Shown one piece after another: positions 1-8,014 of a stretch of 64,000 nucleotides of DNA. The position numbers and the translations under genes are program-made. The notes beneath the pieces were generated by a model. The model saw only the letters and a list, made by a program, of their open reading frames with translations. It did no database searches and had not been told where the DNA came from. Position 1 is the stretch's first letter, and each line of letters begins with the position of its first letter. The DNA is from Halorarius halobius (lineage in GTDB: Archaea; Halobacteriota; Halobacteria; Halobacteriales; Haloarculaceae), in NCBI RefSeq assembly GCF_024298865.1, contig NZ_CP101161.1:3431227-3495226 (forward strand), given 5' to 3'.

Positions 1-1
1 C

Positions 2-646
2 ACGCCCGAGAGCGGCGGACTGCATCCGGCGGACAGGGACCTCGCCGCCGTACCGGAGGTCGCCCGGGAGTCGCTACTCCACGTCGACGCCTTCGGGGAC
101 GGGACGGGCGTGTTGCTCTATCGATTGGAGGGGGACCGGCCGTCGGCCCGCGAGTTCGCCGACCACAGCGACGACGTCCTCGGCTTCGACCTCATCGACG
201 TCGACGAGGAGAAGTTCCACCTGTATCTCCACGTGACGCGTGGCGAACCCGCCGGCTCGTTGATGGCGCTGTGTCACGACTTCGCGCTCATCATCGACAC
301 GCCCATCCGCATCACCGACCACGGCGACGTGCTCGTCACCGTCGTCGGCCGCCACGACATGCTCCGGGAGGCGCTCCGGAACGCGCCCGACCCCATCGAC
401 ATCAACATCGAACAGGTCGGGCGCTACCGCCCCGACGAGGAGAACTTCATGTCGCTTCTCACCGACCGCCAGCGCGAGGTGTTCGAACGTGCGGTCGAAC
501 TCGGCTACTACGATATTCCCCGCGGCGTCAACCAGCAGGAGTTGGCCGACGACCTGGGGTGTGCGCCCTCGACCGTCGACGAGCACCTCAGAAAGGCCGA
601 ATCGAAGATGCTGTCGGCGCTACTGCACGCCCCGGCGGACGGTTAA
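2..646 (+). CDS. Bacterio-opsin activator-like HTH regulator (5' truncated by window)
   Basis: The reading frame is open from the window edge, so this is the C-terminal 214 residues of a larger transcriptional regulator. The end carries an HTH_10-type helix-turn-helix (LLTDRQREVFERAVELGYY through NQQELADDLG to STVDEHLRKAESKM), the DNA-binding module of haloarchaeal Bat-like regulators. The preceding part is the mixed alpha/beta domain that usually sits before HTH_10; any PAS or GAF sensor would lie upstream of the window. Its TAA stop (644-646) interlocks with the stop of the convergent gene on the minus strand. The target genes cannot be inferred from this fragment. Confidence 0.85.
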   Translation, partial: TPESGGLHPADRDLAAVPEVARESLLHVDAFGDGTGVLLYRLEGDRPSAREFADHSDDVLGFDLIDVDEEKFHLYLHVTRGEPAGSLMALCHDFALIIDTPIRITDHGDVLVTVVGRHDMLREALRNAPDPIDINIEQVGRYRPDEENFMSLLTDRQREVFERAVELGYYDIPRGVNQQELADDLGCAPSTVDEHLRKAESKMLSALLHAPADG

Positions 647-1701
647 CGGCGACGTGCCAGCAGGCCGACGACGAGGACACCGACGAGCGCCGCCAGCGCG
701 CCGAATCCGGGGCCCTCGGCCAGCGTCGGCGTCGTCGGCGTCGACGTATCGACGGTCCGTTGGGGGTTCCCGGCGGACGTGGCCGTCGCCTCGGTGCCGT
801 CGGAGCCGCCCGAGCCGGCGGCCGTCCCCGTCGGGGTCGCAGTCGCCGGGTCGTCTCGGTTCGTGTTGGACTGTGAAGTCGGGGTGTTCGACGACTGGCC
901 CGGGGTCGCCGTCGGCGAGGGTGTCGCCGTCGAGTCGGGCGCCGGGGTCGTGGTCGCCTCCGGTGTCGGGGTCGCAGTGTCGCCCGGCGTCGCCGTCGGG
1001 GTCGGGGTTGCGGTGCTACCGCCACCCGAGTGCGGCGGCGGGCCGAGCGTCTGTTTCGCCGCCTCCCTGTCCTCGCAGTCACAGATGTAGTAGTACTTCG
1101 AGTACAGCGTTACCTCCTGAAACTCGCCGTCGTAGTTGGTGCCGTTGACGTAGCCGGTGAACTGGTACCAGCCTTTCTCGCTGGGGGCGGTCACGCAGTT
1201 GGCCAGTTTCGCCACCGTCTCGTCCGAGCGGTTGAGGTACGTCGGCGAGCCGCCGAGGTCACCCTCGTCGTATATCTCGACGGTGATGATGCGACCCTCG
1301 ACGCTGTAGCTCCGCATGTGGCTCAACAGCGCGGTGTCGGTCTTGGTGCCGCCCGCGTCGTTCTTCCGGTCGATGCCGAACGCCTTCGCGTCGTTCGGCG
1401 TACAGCTTTCGAACTGGGTCTCCTGGGTGGTAATCTTGTAGTAGTCGATGGTCTCCAGCCCCTCGCTGTCGCCCCACGGCCCCTCCCCTTTCGAGAGCAT
1501 GATGTACGGCGTGCCGGCGCCCGGCGAGTGGTCCTCGGGCGCGACGGTGAAGTTCGCCCCGTCGCTGGGCGGTCGTTTCTCTGTCGTCGGTTCCGGCGGG
1601 TCGCCCTGTATCAACGCGGTTCCCGCGACGGCGCCCGTCCCCGCGAGGACGAGCAGGAGGGCGGCCGCGAGAACAGGTATTGTTGGTTGGTCGAACGACA
1701 T
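643..1701 (-). CDS. PGF-CTERM surface protein of unknown function
   Basis: This is a 352-residue exported protein. An N-terminal hydrophobic segment (about residues 8-28) looks like a Sec signal. The middle (about 50-225) is a soluble domain with Cys residues, including a CDCED patch, that I do not recognise. Residues about 230-325 form a Thr/Pro/Ser-rich stalk of the kind that is O-glycosylated in haloarchaeal surface proteins. The extreme C terminus is GPGFG, a hydrophobic stretch and ARRR, the PGF-CTERM signal that archaeosortase A recognises and replaces with a lipid anchor. Two archaeosortase genes lie 14 kb away. The ATG at 1699-1701 precedes the signal peptide. Function beyond surface location is unknown. 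Confidence 0.8.
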   Translation of the reverse strand: MSFDQPTIPVLAAALLLVLAGTGAVAGTALIQGDPPEPTTEKRPPSDGANFTVAPEDHSPGAGTPYIMLSKGEGPWGDSEGLETIDYYKITTQETQFESCTPNDAKAFGIDRKNDAGGTKTDTALLSHMRSYSVEGRIITVEIYDEGDLGGSPTYLNRSDETVAKLANCVTAPSEKGWYQFTGYVNGTNYDGEFQEVTLYSKYYYICDCEDREAAKQTLGPPPHSGGGSTATPTPTATPGDTATPTPEATTTPAPDSTATPSPTATPGQSSNTPTSQSNTNRDDPATATPTGTAAGSGGSDGTEATATSAGNPQRTVDTSTPTTPTLAEGPGFGALAALVGVLVVGLLARRR

Positions 1702-1778
1702 CTTAGCTGGTCACGTCGCTACACGAGTTTACTGTTTTTTGCCCCGTAGGCCTGTCCCCGGGAACTGACGGGCATATT

Positions 1779-2996
1779 TCAATGCCGCCGGCCGGCCGCG
1801 ATGATGCCGGCGCTTGCGACGAGACAGCCGACCAGGCCGGCGAACGCGGTCGGATAGCCCAGCGCCGTGGAGACGACGCCCATGTAGACGGGGCCGAGCG
1901 CACCGACGCCGAGGAACAGCGCCCGGGCCGCGCCGAGGTCCCCGCCGACGTTCGCGTCGGGCGCGGCGTCGAGCACGATGGCGTCGACGACGGGGAACTG
2001 CGTCTTGTAGCCGGCCGCGAAAAGCGCAATGGCGGCGGTCACGGCCACCAGCGACTCGGTGATCGACACCGCGACCAGTGCGACGGCCGCCAGGGCCAGC
2101 CCCCCGACCGCGACGATGCGGCGCGGCACCCGGTCGGAGAGCGTCCCCGCGGCGGGTTTCGCGGTGACACCGACCACGAACACGACCGCGAACAGCAGTT
2201 CCGGCACCGGCGAGACGAACCCTTTCGCCTCCTGCAGATACGTTGGGAGGAAGTTGATCCACGCGCCGACCATGAAGTAGAACAGCGCGTACGCGACGAG
2301 CGTCTCGCGCTGTTCACGCGTCGTCGCCAGCCGCCGCACCGTCGAGAGCAACGCCACGTCCGCCCGTCCCAACGCCAGCGTGTCCCTGTTCCAGACCACG
2401 TACAGCAGGCCGACGAGCGCAAGCGTCACGGCCACCGGCAGGAACGGTGCGCGCCAGCCCGCCGCATCGAGCGCCGCCGCCACCGGACCGACCGGGACGA
2501 GCGCCGCGCCACCACCGACCACGAGAAAGGCGATTGCCGCCGCGGCGATGCCACCCACGTCGGTGCCGGCGGTGTACAGTCCGAACGCGCGACCGCGCCG
2601 CTCCACGAACAAATCCGAGAGGAGGGCCCGCGACGGGATGGCGAACAGCCCCTTGCCCACCCCGAGAAGGACCGCCGCCGCGAGAAACCCGACGTAGCCG
2701 GTGGTCGCCCAGAGCGCCGCGAACGCCGCGACGAGCGTCACGAACCCCGGGACCAGAAGCGCCGCCCGCGTCAGCGCGTCCGAGAACCGCCCGCTCGGGT
2801 ACTGGGTGAGCGCGTACACGCCCTGGAACGCTCCGAGCGCCAGCCCGGCCGTCGCCTTCGTGATGTCGAGCGCCCCGATGATGTCGGGCAACAGCGGCGA
2901 CAGCAGGAACCGCCCGGTCTGGAGCACCGCCCACGCGACGGAGAGACTCGCCAGCATCCGCACGCCGTAGCCGAACCGCCCCCCGTCGTCGCTCAC
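1779..2996 (-). CDS. MFS transporter
   Basis: A 405-residue polytopic membrane protein with about 12 hydrophobic segments and the usual major-facilitator layout. The loop after TM2 reads SGRFSDALTR, in the position of the MFS motif-A loop (GxLaDrxGrr), and a second such loop, GTLSDRVPRR, follows the central linker. The length fits a single-unit 12-TM carrier. The substrate cannot be read from the sequence; related haloarchaeal proteins are annotated only as MFS transporters. The gene is monocistronic, lying between a surface-protein gene and a sulfatase-like gene on the same strand with gaps of about 80 and 130 bp. Confidence 0.85.
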   Translation of the reverse strand: MSDDGGRFGYGVRMLASLSVAWAVLQTGRFLLSPLLPDIIGALDITKATAGLALGAFQGVYALTQYPSGRFSDALTRAALLVPGFVTLVAAFAALWATTGYVGFLAAAVLLGVGKGLFAIPSRALLSDLFVERRGRAFGLYTAGTDVGGIAAAAIAFLVVGGGAALVPVGPVAAALDAAGWRAPFLPVAVTLALVGLLYVVWNRDTLALGRADVALLSTVRRLATTREQRETLVAYALFYFMVGAWINFLPTYLQEAKGFVSPVPELLFAVVFVVGVTAKPAAGTLSDRVPRRIVAVGGLALAAVALVAVSITESLVAVTAAIALFAAGYKTQFPVVDAIVLDAAPDANVGGDLGAARALFLGVGALGPVYMGVVSTALGYPTAFAGLVGCLVASAGIIAAGRRH

Positions 2997-3129
2997 GACC
3001 GGAGACAGCGGGGGCGCCCACTTGACCTCCGCGTTTCGAATCCGTCTCCCGCCGGGCGGCGCGGCTCCGAAAACCCACTCCGCCCCCGCCGTTCCGCAAC
3101 TCCGTCATCGAACACGATGGTTGGCGGGC

Positions 3130-4452
3130 TCAGGCGTATCCGAGGTCCTCCAACTGCTCCAGCGCCTCCTCGGAGAGCTCCTGCCGGCTCGGCTCGACGT
3201 CCCGCCGGTCCAGCGAGTCCCGGAGCGTCTCGAACCGGTCGCGAGGGTCGGCGTCCGCCGTCCCGTGCTCCGTCCAGCCGTCTTCGGTCTCGTACCCGTA
3301 GTACGACGGCGGGAGCGCGACGCCGGCCAGTTCCGCGTCGTACCGCTTCCGTACCGTCTCGACGTCGTCCCCGGCCTCGAACTCGTCGAGGAGCCAGCGG
3401 GTCAGCCCGTGATACTCGGTGAGACACTCACGCCCCGGGTCCGACAGCAGGTTCCGGCCCCGAGAGTCGCCGTCCACGTCGGCGAGGTCCAGCACCGTCC
3501 GATGGACGTCGAGCAGGCTCACCGTCGCGTCGGTCGACCCCTCGAGGTCGTCGCCCCACACGACCAGCGGAACGTGGGTCAGTTCCGGATACAGCCCGTA
3601 CTGGTGGTCCCAGTGGCCGTGTTCGCCCAGCAGTTCCCCGTGGTCCGAGAGGGTGATGACGTAGTCGAACTCCGCGCGTAGCTCCGCGAATATCTCCCGG
3701 TAGACGTCGGAGAGATACCGAACCGAATCCTCGTACGCCTGCCGAACAGCGTCGCGGTCGACGTCGACTTCGCCGAGCAGGGCGTCCGCCGCGGACGGCT
3801 TCTCGTGGTCGACCGTCCGGTACTCCTCGGGCGGCTCGTACGGGCCGTGCGCCTCCATCAGGTTGAGAAACAGGAACTCGTCGTCGCCGTACTCCGTCTC
3901 GCGAATACGCTCAAGCGAGGCCTGTGCCCCGTCGTCGGGGACGTCGGCTCCGAGCCGGTCCGGGCGGAACTTCAGGTCGAATCCCTGTTTGAGCGACGCG
4001 AGCGTGTCCACGTCCTCCGTCACACAACGTCGCAGAGCCGTCAGATACCGCGTCGGCCCCTCGCCTTTGGTGTCGTTGACGAATCCCGACCAGTCGAACA
4101 CCTCCCGGTCGGTGTTGAACTGCCGTATCTTCCAGCTTCCGGTGAACTCCTCGAACCCGCGGTGGAACTCGAACCGCTTTGAGACGTTGGGGTTCGCGCT
4201 GAACGCCCGGGTCGTGTAGCCGGCCGCCGAGAGCTGTTCGGCCAGCGTGGGCTCCTCGCAGTCGAGTTCGTTCGCCTTCGAGTGGACGCCCACCTCGCTG
4301 GCGTAGCGACCGGTGAAAAGGGCGGCGTGTACGGGCGCCGTCCAGTTGCTCGTCGCCCACGCGCGCTCGAACCTCCGGCCCGGGAGCCACTCGAACTGGT
4401 CGTCGAAGGCGTCCTTCCGGAGCGTATCGAGGACGACGAGTGCGATGTTCAT
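3130..4452 (-). CDS. Sulfatase-like hydrolase (alkaline phosphatase superfamily)
   Basis: A 440-residue enzyme of the sulfatase/alkaline-phosphatase fold. The start MNIALVVLDTLRKDAF contains the first metal-binding Asp. The second metal site is LSDHGELLGEHGHWDHQ, about residues 255-275. The nucleophile region reads WTAPVHAALFTGRYASE, so the Cys/Ser of the canonical C/S-x-P-x-R motif is replaced by Thr and the Arg is absent; a classical formylglycine sulfatase is therefore unlikely. It may be a phosphoester or sulfoester hydrolase, or a phosphotransferase acting on surface glycans. I chose the ATG at 4450-4452 because the frame further upstream runs into the tRNA fragment. The integrated element begins 32 bp upstream. 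Confidence 0.8.
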   Translation of the reverse strand: MNIALVVLDTLRKDAFDDQFEWLPGRRFERAWATSNWTAPVHAALFTGRYASEVGVHSKANELDCEEPTLAEQLSAAGYTTRAFSANPNVSKRFEFHRGFEEFTGSWKIRQFNTDREVFDWSGFVNDTKGEGPTRYLTALRRCVTEDVDTLASLKQGFDLKFRPDRLGADVPDDGAQASLERIRETEYGDDEFLFLNLMEAHGPYEPPEEYRTVDHEKPSAADALLGEVDVDRDAVRQAYEDSVRYLSDVYREIFAELRAEFDYVITLSDHGELLGEHGHWDHQYGLYPELTHVPLVVWGDDLEGSTDATVSLLDVHRTVLDLADVDGDSRGRNLLSDPGRECLTEYHGLTRWLLDEFEAGDDVETVRKRYDAELAGVALPPSYYGYETEDGWTEHGTADADPRDRFETLRDSLDRRDVEPSRQELSEEALEQLEDLGYA

Positions 4453-4483
4453 TCTCCCGTACCTGAGTCGTGGACGACGGCGT

Positions 4484-4514
4484 GAAAGCCGGTGGAGGGA
4501 TTTGAACCCTCGGC
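4484..4514. repeat. attL: tRNA-Thr 3'-end fragment
   Basis: The 31 bases from GAAAGCCGGTGGAGG to CCCTCGGC match 9083-9113 exactly and diverge immediately afterwards. They comprise the T-arm and 3' acceptor strand of tRNA-Thr without any matching 5' half, as expected for the element-proximal copy left by tRNA-targeting tyrosine recombinases. Confidence 0.92.
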
Positions 4515-4572
4515 GCGCTGACAGGTTCGCTGAACCTGCCAACGCTTCCGCCGGCCAGTACGCGGACGCGCC
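4512..4572 (-). other. Potential three-way-junction structure at the element border
   Basis: Three nested inverted repeats fit a closed three-way junction. The closing stem is GGCGCG (4512-4517) with CGCGCC (4567-4572). Hairpin one is TGACAGGTTC-GCT-GAACCTGCCA (4519-4541; nine Watson-Crick pairs and one G-T mismatch). Hairpin two has stem TCCGC/GCGGA (4547-4551 with 4562-4566). It overlaps the last three bases of attL and lies between attL and the integrase start. It could be integrase arm-binding DNA, a structured leader RNA, or a decayed tRNA. I could not fit a full cloverleaf. Confidence 0.4.
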
Positions 4573-4598
4573 ACCTGCTTGGCCGTACACAGAAGGCC

Positions 4599-5606
4599 AT
4601 GCAACTTAAGCCTACATCACCGACGGCGGCCAAGAAGCGCTACCTGAAAAAGAAGCAGTCCCACGTCTCGGACAAGACCTACTACAACTACGACACCGCC
4701 CTCAAGCGGTTCCTCGAATACCTGACCGAGCGAGGGATAGACGACATGCGAGAGGTGGACAGCGACGAGATAGTCCGGTTCGAGGAATGGCGACTGGCCG
4801 ACGTGAAGCCCATTACGTGCCGGAACGACATGCGGACAGTCAAGAACTTCATCCAGTTCTGCGAGACGATACAGGCCGTTCCGGTCGGCCTCCACGAACT
4901 CGTAGAACCCACCAAGGTGTCCGAGGATGACGAGATATGCGACGACGTTCTCCTCCGGGACGAAGCCACGGCGATACTCGACCACCTCGGGAAGTACGAC
5001 TACGCCAGCATGCGCCACGTTGTCCTGCTAATCCTCTGGAAAGGCGGGATGCGGATTGGTGGGCTTCGGGCCTTGGACGTGGAAGACTTCGATGGAGGCC
5101 GGGCGGCCCTCGAAATCCGACACCGGCCCGACACCGGCACGCCCCTGAAGCGGAAGGCCAACAGCGAGCGAGACGTAATCATCACCCCCGAGACGGCCGG
5201 CGTGATTCGGGACTACCTGAACACGACTCGGCCCGATTCGGTAGACGACTACGGCCGGAACCCGCTCATCGCAACGGAGTACGGGCGGGCCAGCCGAACG
5301 ACCATCACGAAACACGTCTACCTCGCTACCCAACCGTGCTTCTACAACGGCGGGAACTGCCCGTTCGACCGTGACCCCACCGACTGCGAAGCGAACCGTT
5401 GGGGCCACGCCTCAAAGTGTCCCGGCTCGGTCAGCCCCCACGCCCTCCGGCGGGGATACGTTACGGCGGCCCGGAACGCCGGCCAGCCGAAAGACGTGAC
5501 CGGTGAACGGGTGAACATGAGCGGGAAGATTCTCGATAAGCACTATGACAAGGGGTCGCATGACGAAAAAGCCGAGCGCCGGAGAGACCACATAATAGAC
5601 ATATAA
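4599..5606 (+). CDS. Tyrosine recombinase / integrase
   Basis: A 335-residue site-specific recombinase that presumably drives integration at tRNA-Thr. The N-terminal SAM-like core-binding domain covers residues about 5-100 (SHVSDKTYYNYDTALKRFL and following). The catalytic domain shows the first Arg in KGGMRIGGLRAL, the H-x-x-R pair in SPHALRRGY, and the nucleophilic Tyr in LDKHYDKGS near the C terminus. Between them is a Cys-rich insertion (CFYNGGNCPFDR, then DCEANRWGHASKC) that looks zinc-binding and is common in haloarchaeal integrases. The gene sits beside attL, facing into the element. The ATG at 4599 is preceded by GAAGG as a weak ribosome site. Confidence 0.93.
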   Translation: MQLKPTSPTAAKKRYLKKKQSHVSDKTYYNYDTALKRFLEYLTERGIDDMREVDSDEIVRFEEWRLADVKPITCRNDMRTVKNFIQFCETIQAVPVGLHELVEPTKVSEDDEICDDVLLRDEATAILDHLGKYDYASMRHVVLLILWKGGMRIGGLRALDVEDFDGGRAALEIRHRPDTGTPLKRKANSERDVIITPETAGVIRDYLNTTRPDSVDDYGRNPLIATEYGRASRTTITKHVYLATQPCFYNGGNCPFDRDPTDCEANRWGHASKCPGSVSPHALRRGYVTAARNAGQPKDVTGERVNMSGKILDKHYDKGSHDEKAERRRDHIIDI

Positions 5607-5990
5607 CATTACTGAGAGTTCTTCCCCATGGGGGTAGGTCTCGAAATGGATGTTGAACCGAACCCCAGTCCGATAGGCCACTACCGGAACGGAGGGTAAT
5701 CACCTCGGAGCCGGTAGGGAGCCACGCCTTCTTGCCCGACTCGATAATCCGAATGGGGCAAGAACGCCCGCCCCCGGTTAGGAACTTGTATCCGATTCGG
5801 TCCTTCACCCTTTCAGGCTCGACCCGGTCTGACTGCTTCGCGTGGGAGGCGCACCTTCTCGCCGCGTCCGGGTCTCCTTGGCTCCCCCGTCACCGGATAC
5901 TCCTACTACGGCTCCGTCCCAATTGATACTGAGCGTCTCAAGGGAGACTCACTTATCCACTTCCCCTCACTAATAGTAATACAAGTCGGC
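5607..5990. other. Gene-free stretch of the element with an inverted repeat
   Basis: No convincing gene is present. A perfect 9-bp inverted repeat, TTCTTGCCC (5729-5737) and GGGCAAGAA (5756-5764), is separated by 18 bp and could be a hairpin or protein-binding site. The stretch from about 5975 to 5998 is AT-rich and includes CTTATATAGG. Short open frames on both strands here lack recognisable domains and overlap one another. Confidence 0.5.
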
Positions 5991-6539
5991 TTATATAGGG
6001 GGTCTCGCAAACCGGTTCATCGACCCCCTCCTGGAACGAGACCGGCCAAGTTCATTCCTGGCCTTCGGTATCGTTCTTTGCAAGTCATTCTTACGTAGAC
6101 CGAGACGTTCCATTAATCGCTGGAACTCTGGGTCGTTATTATCTGGGGACCGGGAAGGATGGAATATACGCCCGTCTTCACGACAGACGAGGGCGCAGAC
6201 AGAGAAAATCATCGTCACGAGGCCCCCAATTTGGCTGTATCGGCGACCATCAAGACGAGGGACACGAGCATTGACCCGTCGATGTTGGGACCCCGTGAGG
6301 TCCAACTGACTACAAATGGCGTCCACTAAGGCCATCTTCTCGATGAATAGTTCAAACGACTCATCACGCCACTTCCCATTCCATCGACCCATATTGGCCT
6401 TGTAGAGCCGGTCGTAGTGCCTTCTGTAGGATTCTGACCCATCAAGCCGGTCTCCCTCCGGGGCGTCTTCGGCATGGAACTTGGTGGCGTTCGGTGAAAT
6501 GGTCTTCGTCATTGGTGCTGGTTGAGACTCGTCGTACAT
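5991..6539 (-). CDS. Conserved-looking hypothetical protein of the element
   Basis: A 182-residue protein I cannot assign to a named family. It looks genuine: residues 40-165 are a regular helical domain with patterned hydrophobics (DRLYKANMGRWNGKWRDES, then FELFIEKMALVDAICSQLD). The organisation, with a helix ending in TGSQHRRV followed by a hydrophobic Ala/Cys-rich helix, resembles cyclin-like or DNA-binding helical bundles. The tail is Arg-rich (SRSRRGSMNRFARPP). The first 35 residues look disordered, and a second ATG at 6512 is an alternative start. No Shine-Dalgarno is visible at either, so it may be leaderless, with TATA-like bases near 6605-6612. Confidence 0.6.
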   Translation of the reverse strand: MYDESQPAPMTKTISPNATKFHAEDAPEGDRLDGSESYRRHYDRLYKANMGRWNGKWRDESFELFIEKMALVDAICSQLDLTGSQHRRVNARVPRLDGRRYSQIGGLVTMIFSVCALVCREDGRIFHPSRSPDNNDPEFQRLMERLGLRKNDLQRTIPKARNELGRSRSRRGSMNRFARPPI

Positions 6540-6812
6540 GGTTGGCTCTGGAGGAAGGGGGCCATACTGGCGCGCGGTCGCTGAAAACCAACTAATCCAA
6601 GCGCCGTATAGCGAAAATCTGTCGTCAGCCTGCTTGCCGACGATTCTTCCCTCCTCACCCTGTTATTCGAATGGCAGGTAATAGCCTTATCGGTCCGCTG
6701 TCCGTCGGTTTCCGAGTACAGAAGGGGCCTTACGCGCGGGGTAGACCAGAAATTTCCACGAGTCAGGTTACGCTCTATCGAGTCGGACCCCGAGATTCAT
6801 GTCAAAACCCCG

Positions 6813-7076
6813 TTACTCGGACGCCGGCTTCCAGAAGACAACCGCTCGGCCGCCGACTTTCTTCCGACGCAGGTCGCCACGCTCGACTAACTCGTCCAAC
6901 TTGTTCAGGGCCGTCCTGCGAGCCACGTCAAGCGTCTCAGCGACTTCCGTGGTCGTCCTGGGTTCGTGGTCGGAAAACACCGCCAACACATCCTCCGGGC
7001 GGACCTGCTCGGCGTAGCGCCCTCCCTCCGTCCGCTCCCGGTCGTCTTCATCCATACGCGCCCCTTCTCGCCGCAT
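6813..7076 (-). CDS. Small winged-helix transcriptional regulator
   Basis: An 87-residue (or 80-residue) DNA-binding protein consisting essentially of one winged helix-turn-helix: VRPEDVLAVFSDHEPRTTTE, then VAETLDVARRTALNKLDELV, then the wing GDLRRKKVGGRAVVFW. The recognition helix is ARRTALNKLDEL. Candidate starts are ATG 7074-7076 and ATG 7053-7055; I chose the first because it fits a TATA-like box at 7111-7118 read leftward. The gene is transcribed divergently from the SWIM gene, and two matching palindromes lie in the shared promoter, so it is probably an autoregulator of the element. It is the best candidate for the immunity or maintenance repressor. Confidence 0.75.
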   Translation of the reverse strand: MRREGARMDEDDRERTEGGRYAEQVRPEDVLAVFSDHEPRTTTEVAETLDVARRTALNKLDELVERGDLRRKKVGGRAVVFWKPASE

Positions 7077-7088
7077 ACGAATAACCGT

Positions 7089-7136
7089 TGCCTTCGAAGG
7101 CACCCGATAACTATATTACCTCTGCCCTCGTAGGCA
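7089..7136. promoter_or_regulatory. Paired palindromic operators flanking a TATA-like box
   Basis: Two 14-bp inverted repeats, TGCCTTCGAAGGCA (7089-7102, perfect) and TGCCCTCGTAGGCA (7123-7136, two departures), flank an AT-rich core containing CTATATTA (7111-7118). Their centres are 34 bp apart. Each lies just downstream of the TATA-like core for one of the two divergent genes, so occupancy would block both promoters. The winged-helix protein encoded immediately to the left is the obvious candidate ligand, although binding is inferred only from position and symmetry. Confidence 0.65.
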
Positions 7137-7224
7137 AAGGTGAGAAGTTCGGGTCCCTCGGGGCGTTCGAAAGCGTCCGGGTGCTGAGACACCCGGAGCC
7201 GGCTTCTCTGGTAGGAGTAAGCCA

Positions 7225-7689
7225 ATGCAATCCAACACCGACGGAGACAAAAAGCGTGCTGTTGAGGAACTTGATTTCGACACCCGGACCAGCAAGCGGG
7301 TGGCCTGGGAGTCGTGGGAGTTCACCGTCATCGGCCCCCACCAGGTCGAAGTGACGAACGCGAGTTACGGCTTCCTCAAGGACGACCACACCTACACGGT
7401 CGGCGTCGAGAACCGGGACGGGCTGGCCGTTCCTGCCGAGTGCGACTGCCCCGCCGACGTTCACGGCGACCGGGACTGTAAACACAAAGTTGCCCTGGCA
7501 ACGGTGGGCGGCCCGACCGTGCTGAACGCCGCTGTCGCCGTCGAGACGCCCACAGCGGAGACTTCGGAGGCACCCGACCCAGTTACAGGGGCGGACAAAC
7601 TCCGGGCTGACGGCGGCTGTGAGTGCGACAGAGACGACTTCCCCTGCTTCGACTGCTTCCGGGCGGGCCGGCGGGACCTCCCGGAGTAG
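7225..7689 (+). CDS. SWIM zinc-finger protein
   Basis: A 154-residue protein with a SWIM motif, C-x-C-x(n)-C-x-H, at about residues 73-90 (ECDCPADVHGDRDCKHKVAL). SWIM fingers bind DNA or partner proteins, and small haloarchaeal SWIM proteins often lie in mobile elements. A second Cys cluster, CECDRDDFPCFDC, near the C terminus (about 131-143) may bind another metal ion. The N-terminal part folds around WESWEFTVIGPHQVEV. GGAG lies about 8 bp before the ATG. The leader of about 80 nt contains a perfect 8-bp hairpin (7176-7183 with 7190-7197). It shares its promoter region with the divergent winged-helix regulator. Confidence 0.78.
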   Translation: MQSNTDGDKKRAVEELDFDTRTSKRVAWESWEFTVIGPHQVEVTNASYGFLKDDHTYTVGVENRDGLAVPAECDCPADVHGDRDCKHKVALATVGGPTVLNAAVAVETPTAETSEAPDPVTGADKLRADGGCECDRDDFPCFDCFRAGRRDLPE

Positions 7690-7828
7690 ACCCCCGCCCC
7701 GGCGTGGGGCGTCGTCCGGCGGGAAAACGGGCGGCCACCTTCTCGCACCACAAGGCCCCCGCACACGTTCTCGGCATCGGTAACTTCCCCAAGCGTAGTG
7801 GTCGCTTCTCCGGTGACCGTTCCCCAGT

Positions 7829-8014
7829 CTATTCGCGTGGGAGGGCTCGGGTAATTTCGAGGTTGAAGTCGTAGGGGCCGTCTTGGTCGTGGATGACATA
7901 GCCGCCTGCGACCTCGATATCTGAAGCGCGGGCGGTCAGTACTAACTCCGTCAGGTGCTGCTCGAAGTCGGCTTCCGTCATGTGGGTATCGTCCCACGGG
8001 TTGTCGATGCTCAT
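7829..8014 (-). CDS. Small hypothetical protein (61 aa)
   Basis: A 61-residue acidic protein starting MSIDNPWDDTHMTEADFE and ending LEITRALPRE. A GGAG sequence about 5 bp ahead of the ATG at 8012-8014 supports this start over longer frames. The composition (acidic, balanced hydrophobics, predicted helix-strand-strand) is that of a folded haloarchaeal protein, but I recognise no family. It is convergent with the SWIM gene, with 139 bp between them. The 285 bp separating it from the HalOD1-type gene upstream holds no convincing gene. Confidence 0.55.
   Translation of the reverse strand: MSIDNPWDDTHMTEADFEQHLTELVLTARASDIEVAGGYVIHDQDGPYDFNLEITRALPRE

Noticed and set aside
4515-4590. A second complete tRNA (type II) next to the tRNA 3' fragment at attL
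   Set aside because: The 3' acceptor and T arm are present, but no GCCGGTG 5' acceptor exists at a suitable distance and no 7-base anticodon loop with U33 could be found.
5461-5808. A 115-codon minus-strand frame overlapping the integrase 3' end
   Set aside because: Most of it lies antisense to the integrase or in non-conserved DNA; the early part looks slightly protein-like but is unsupported.
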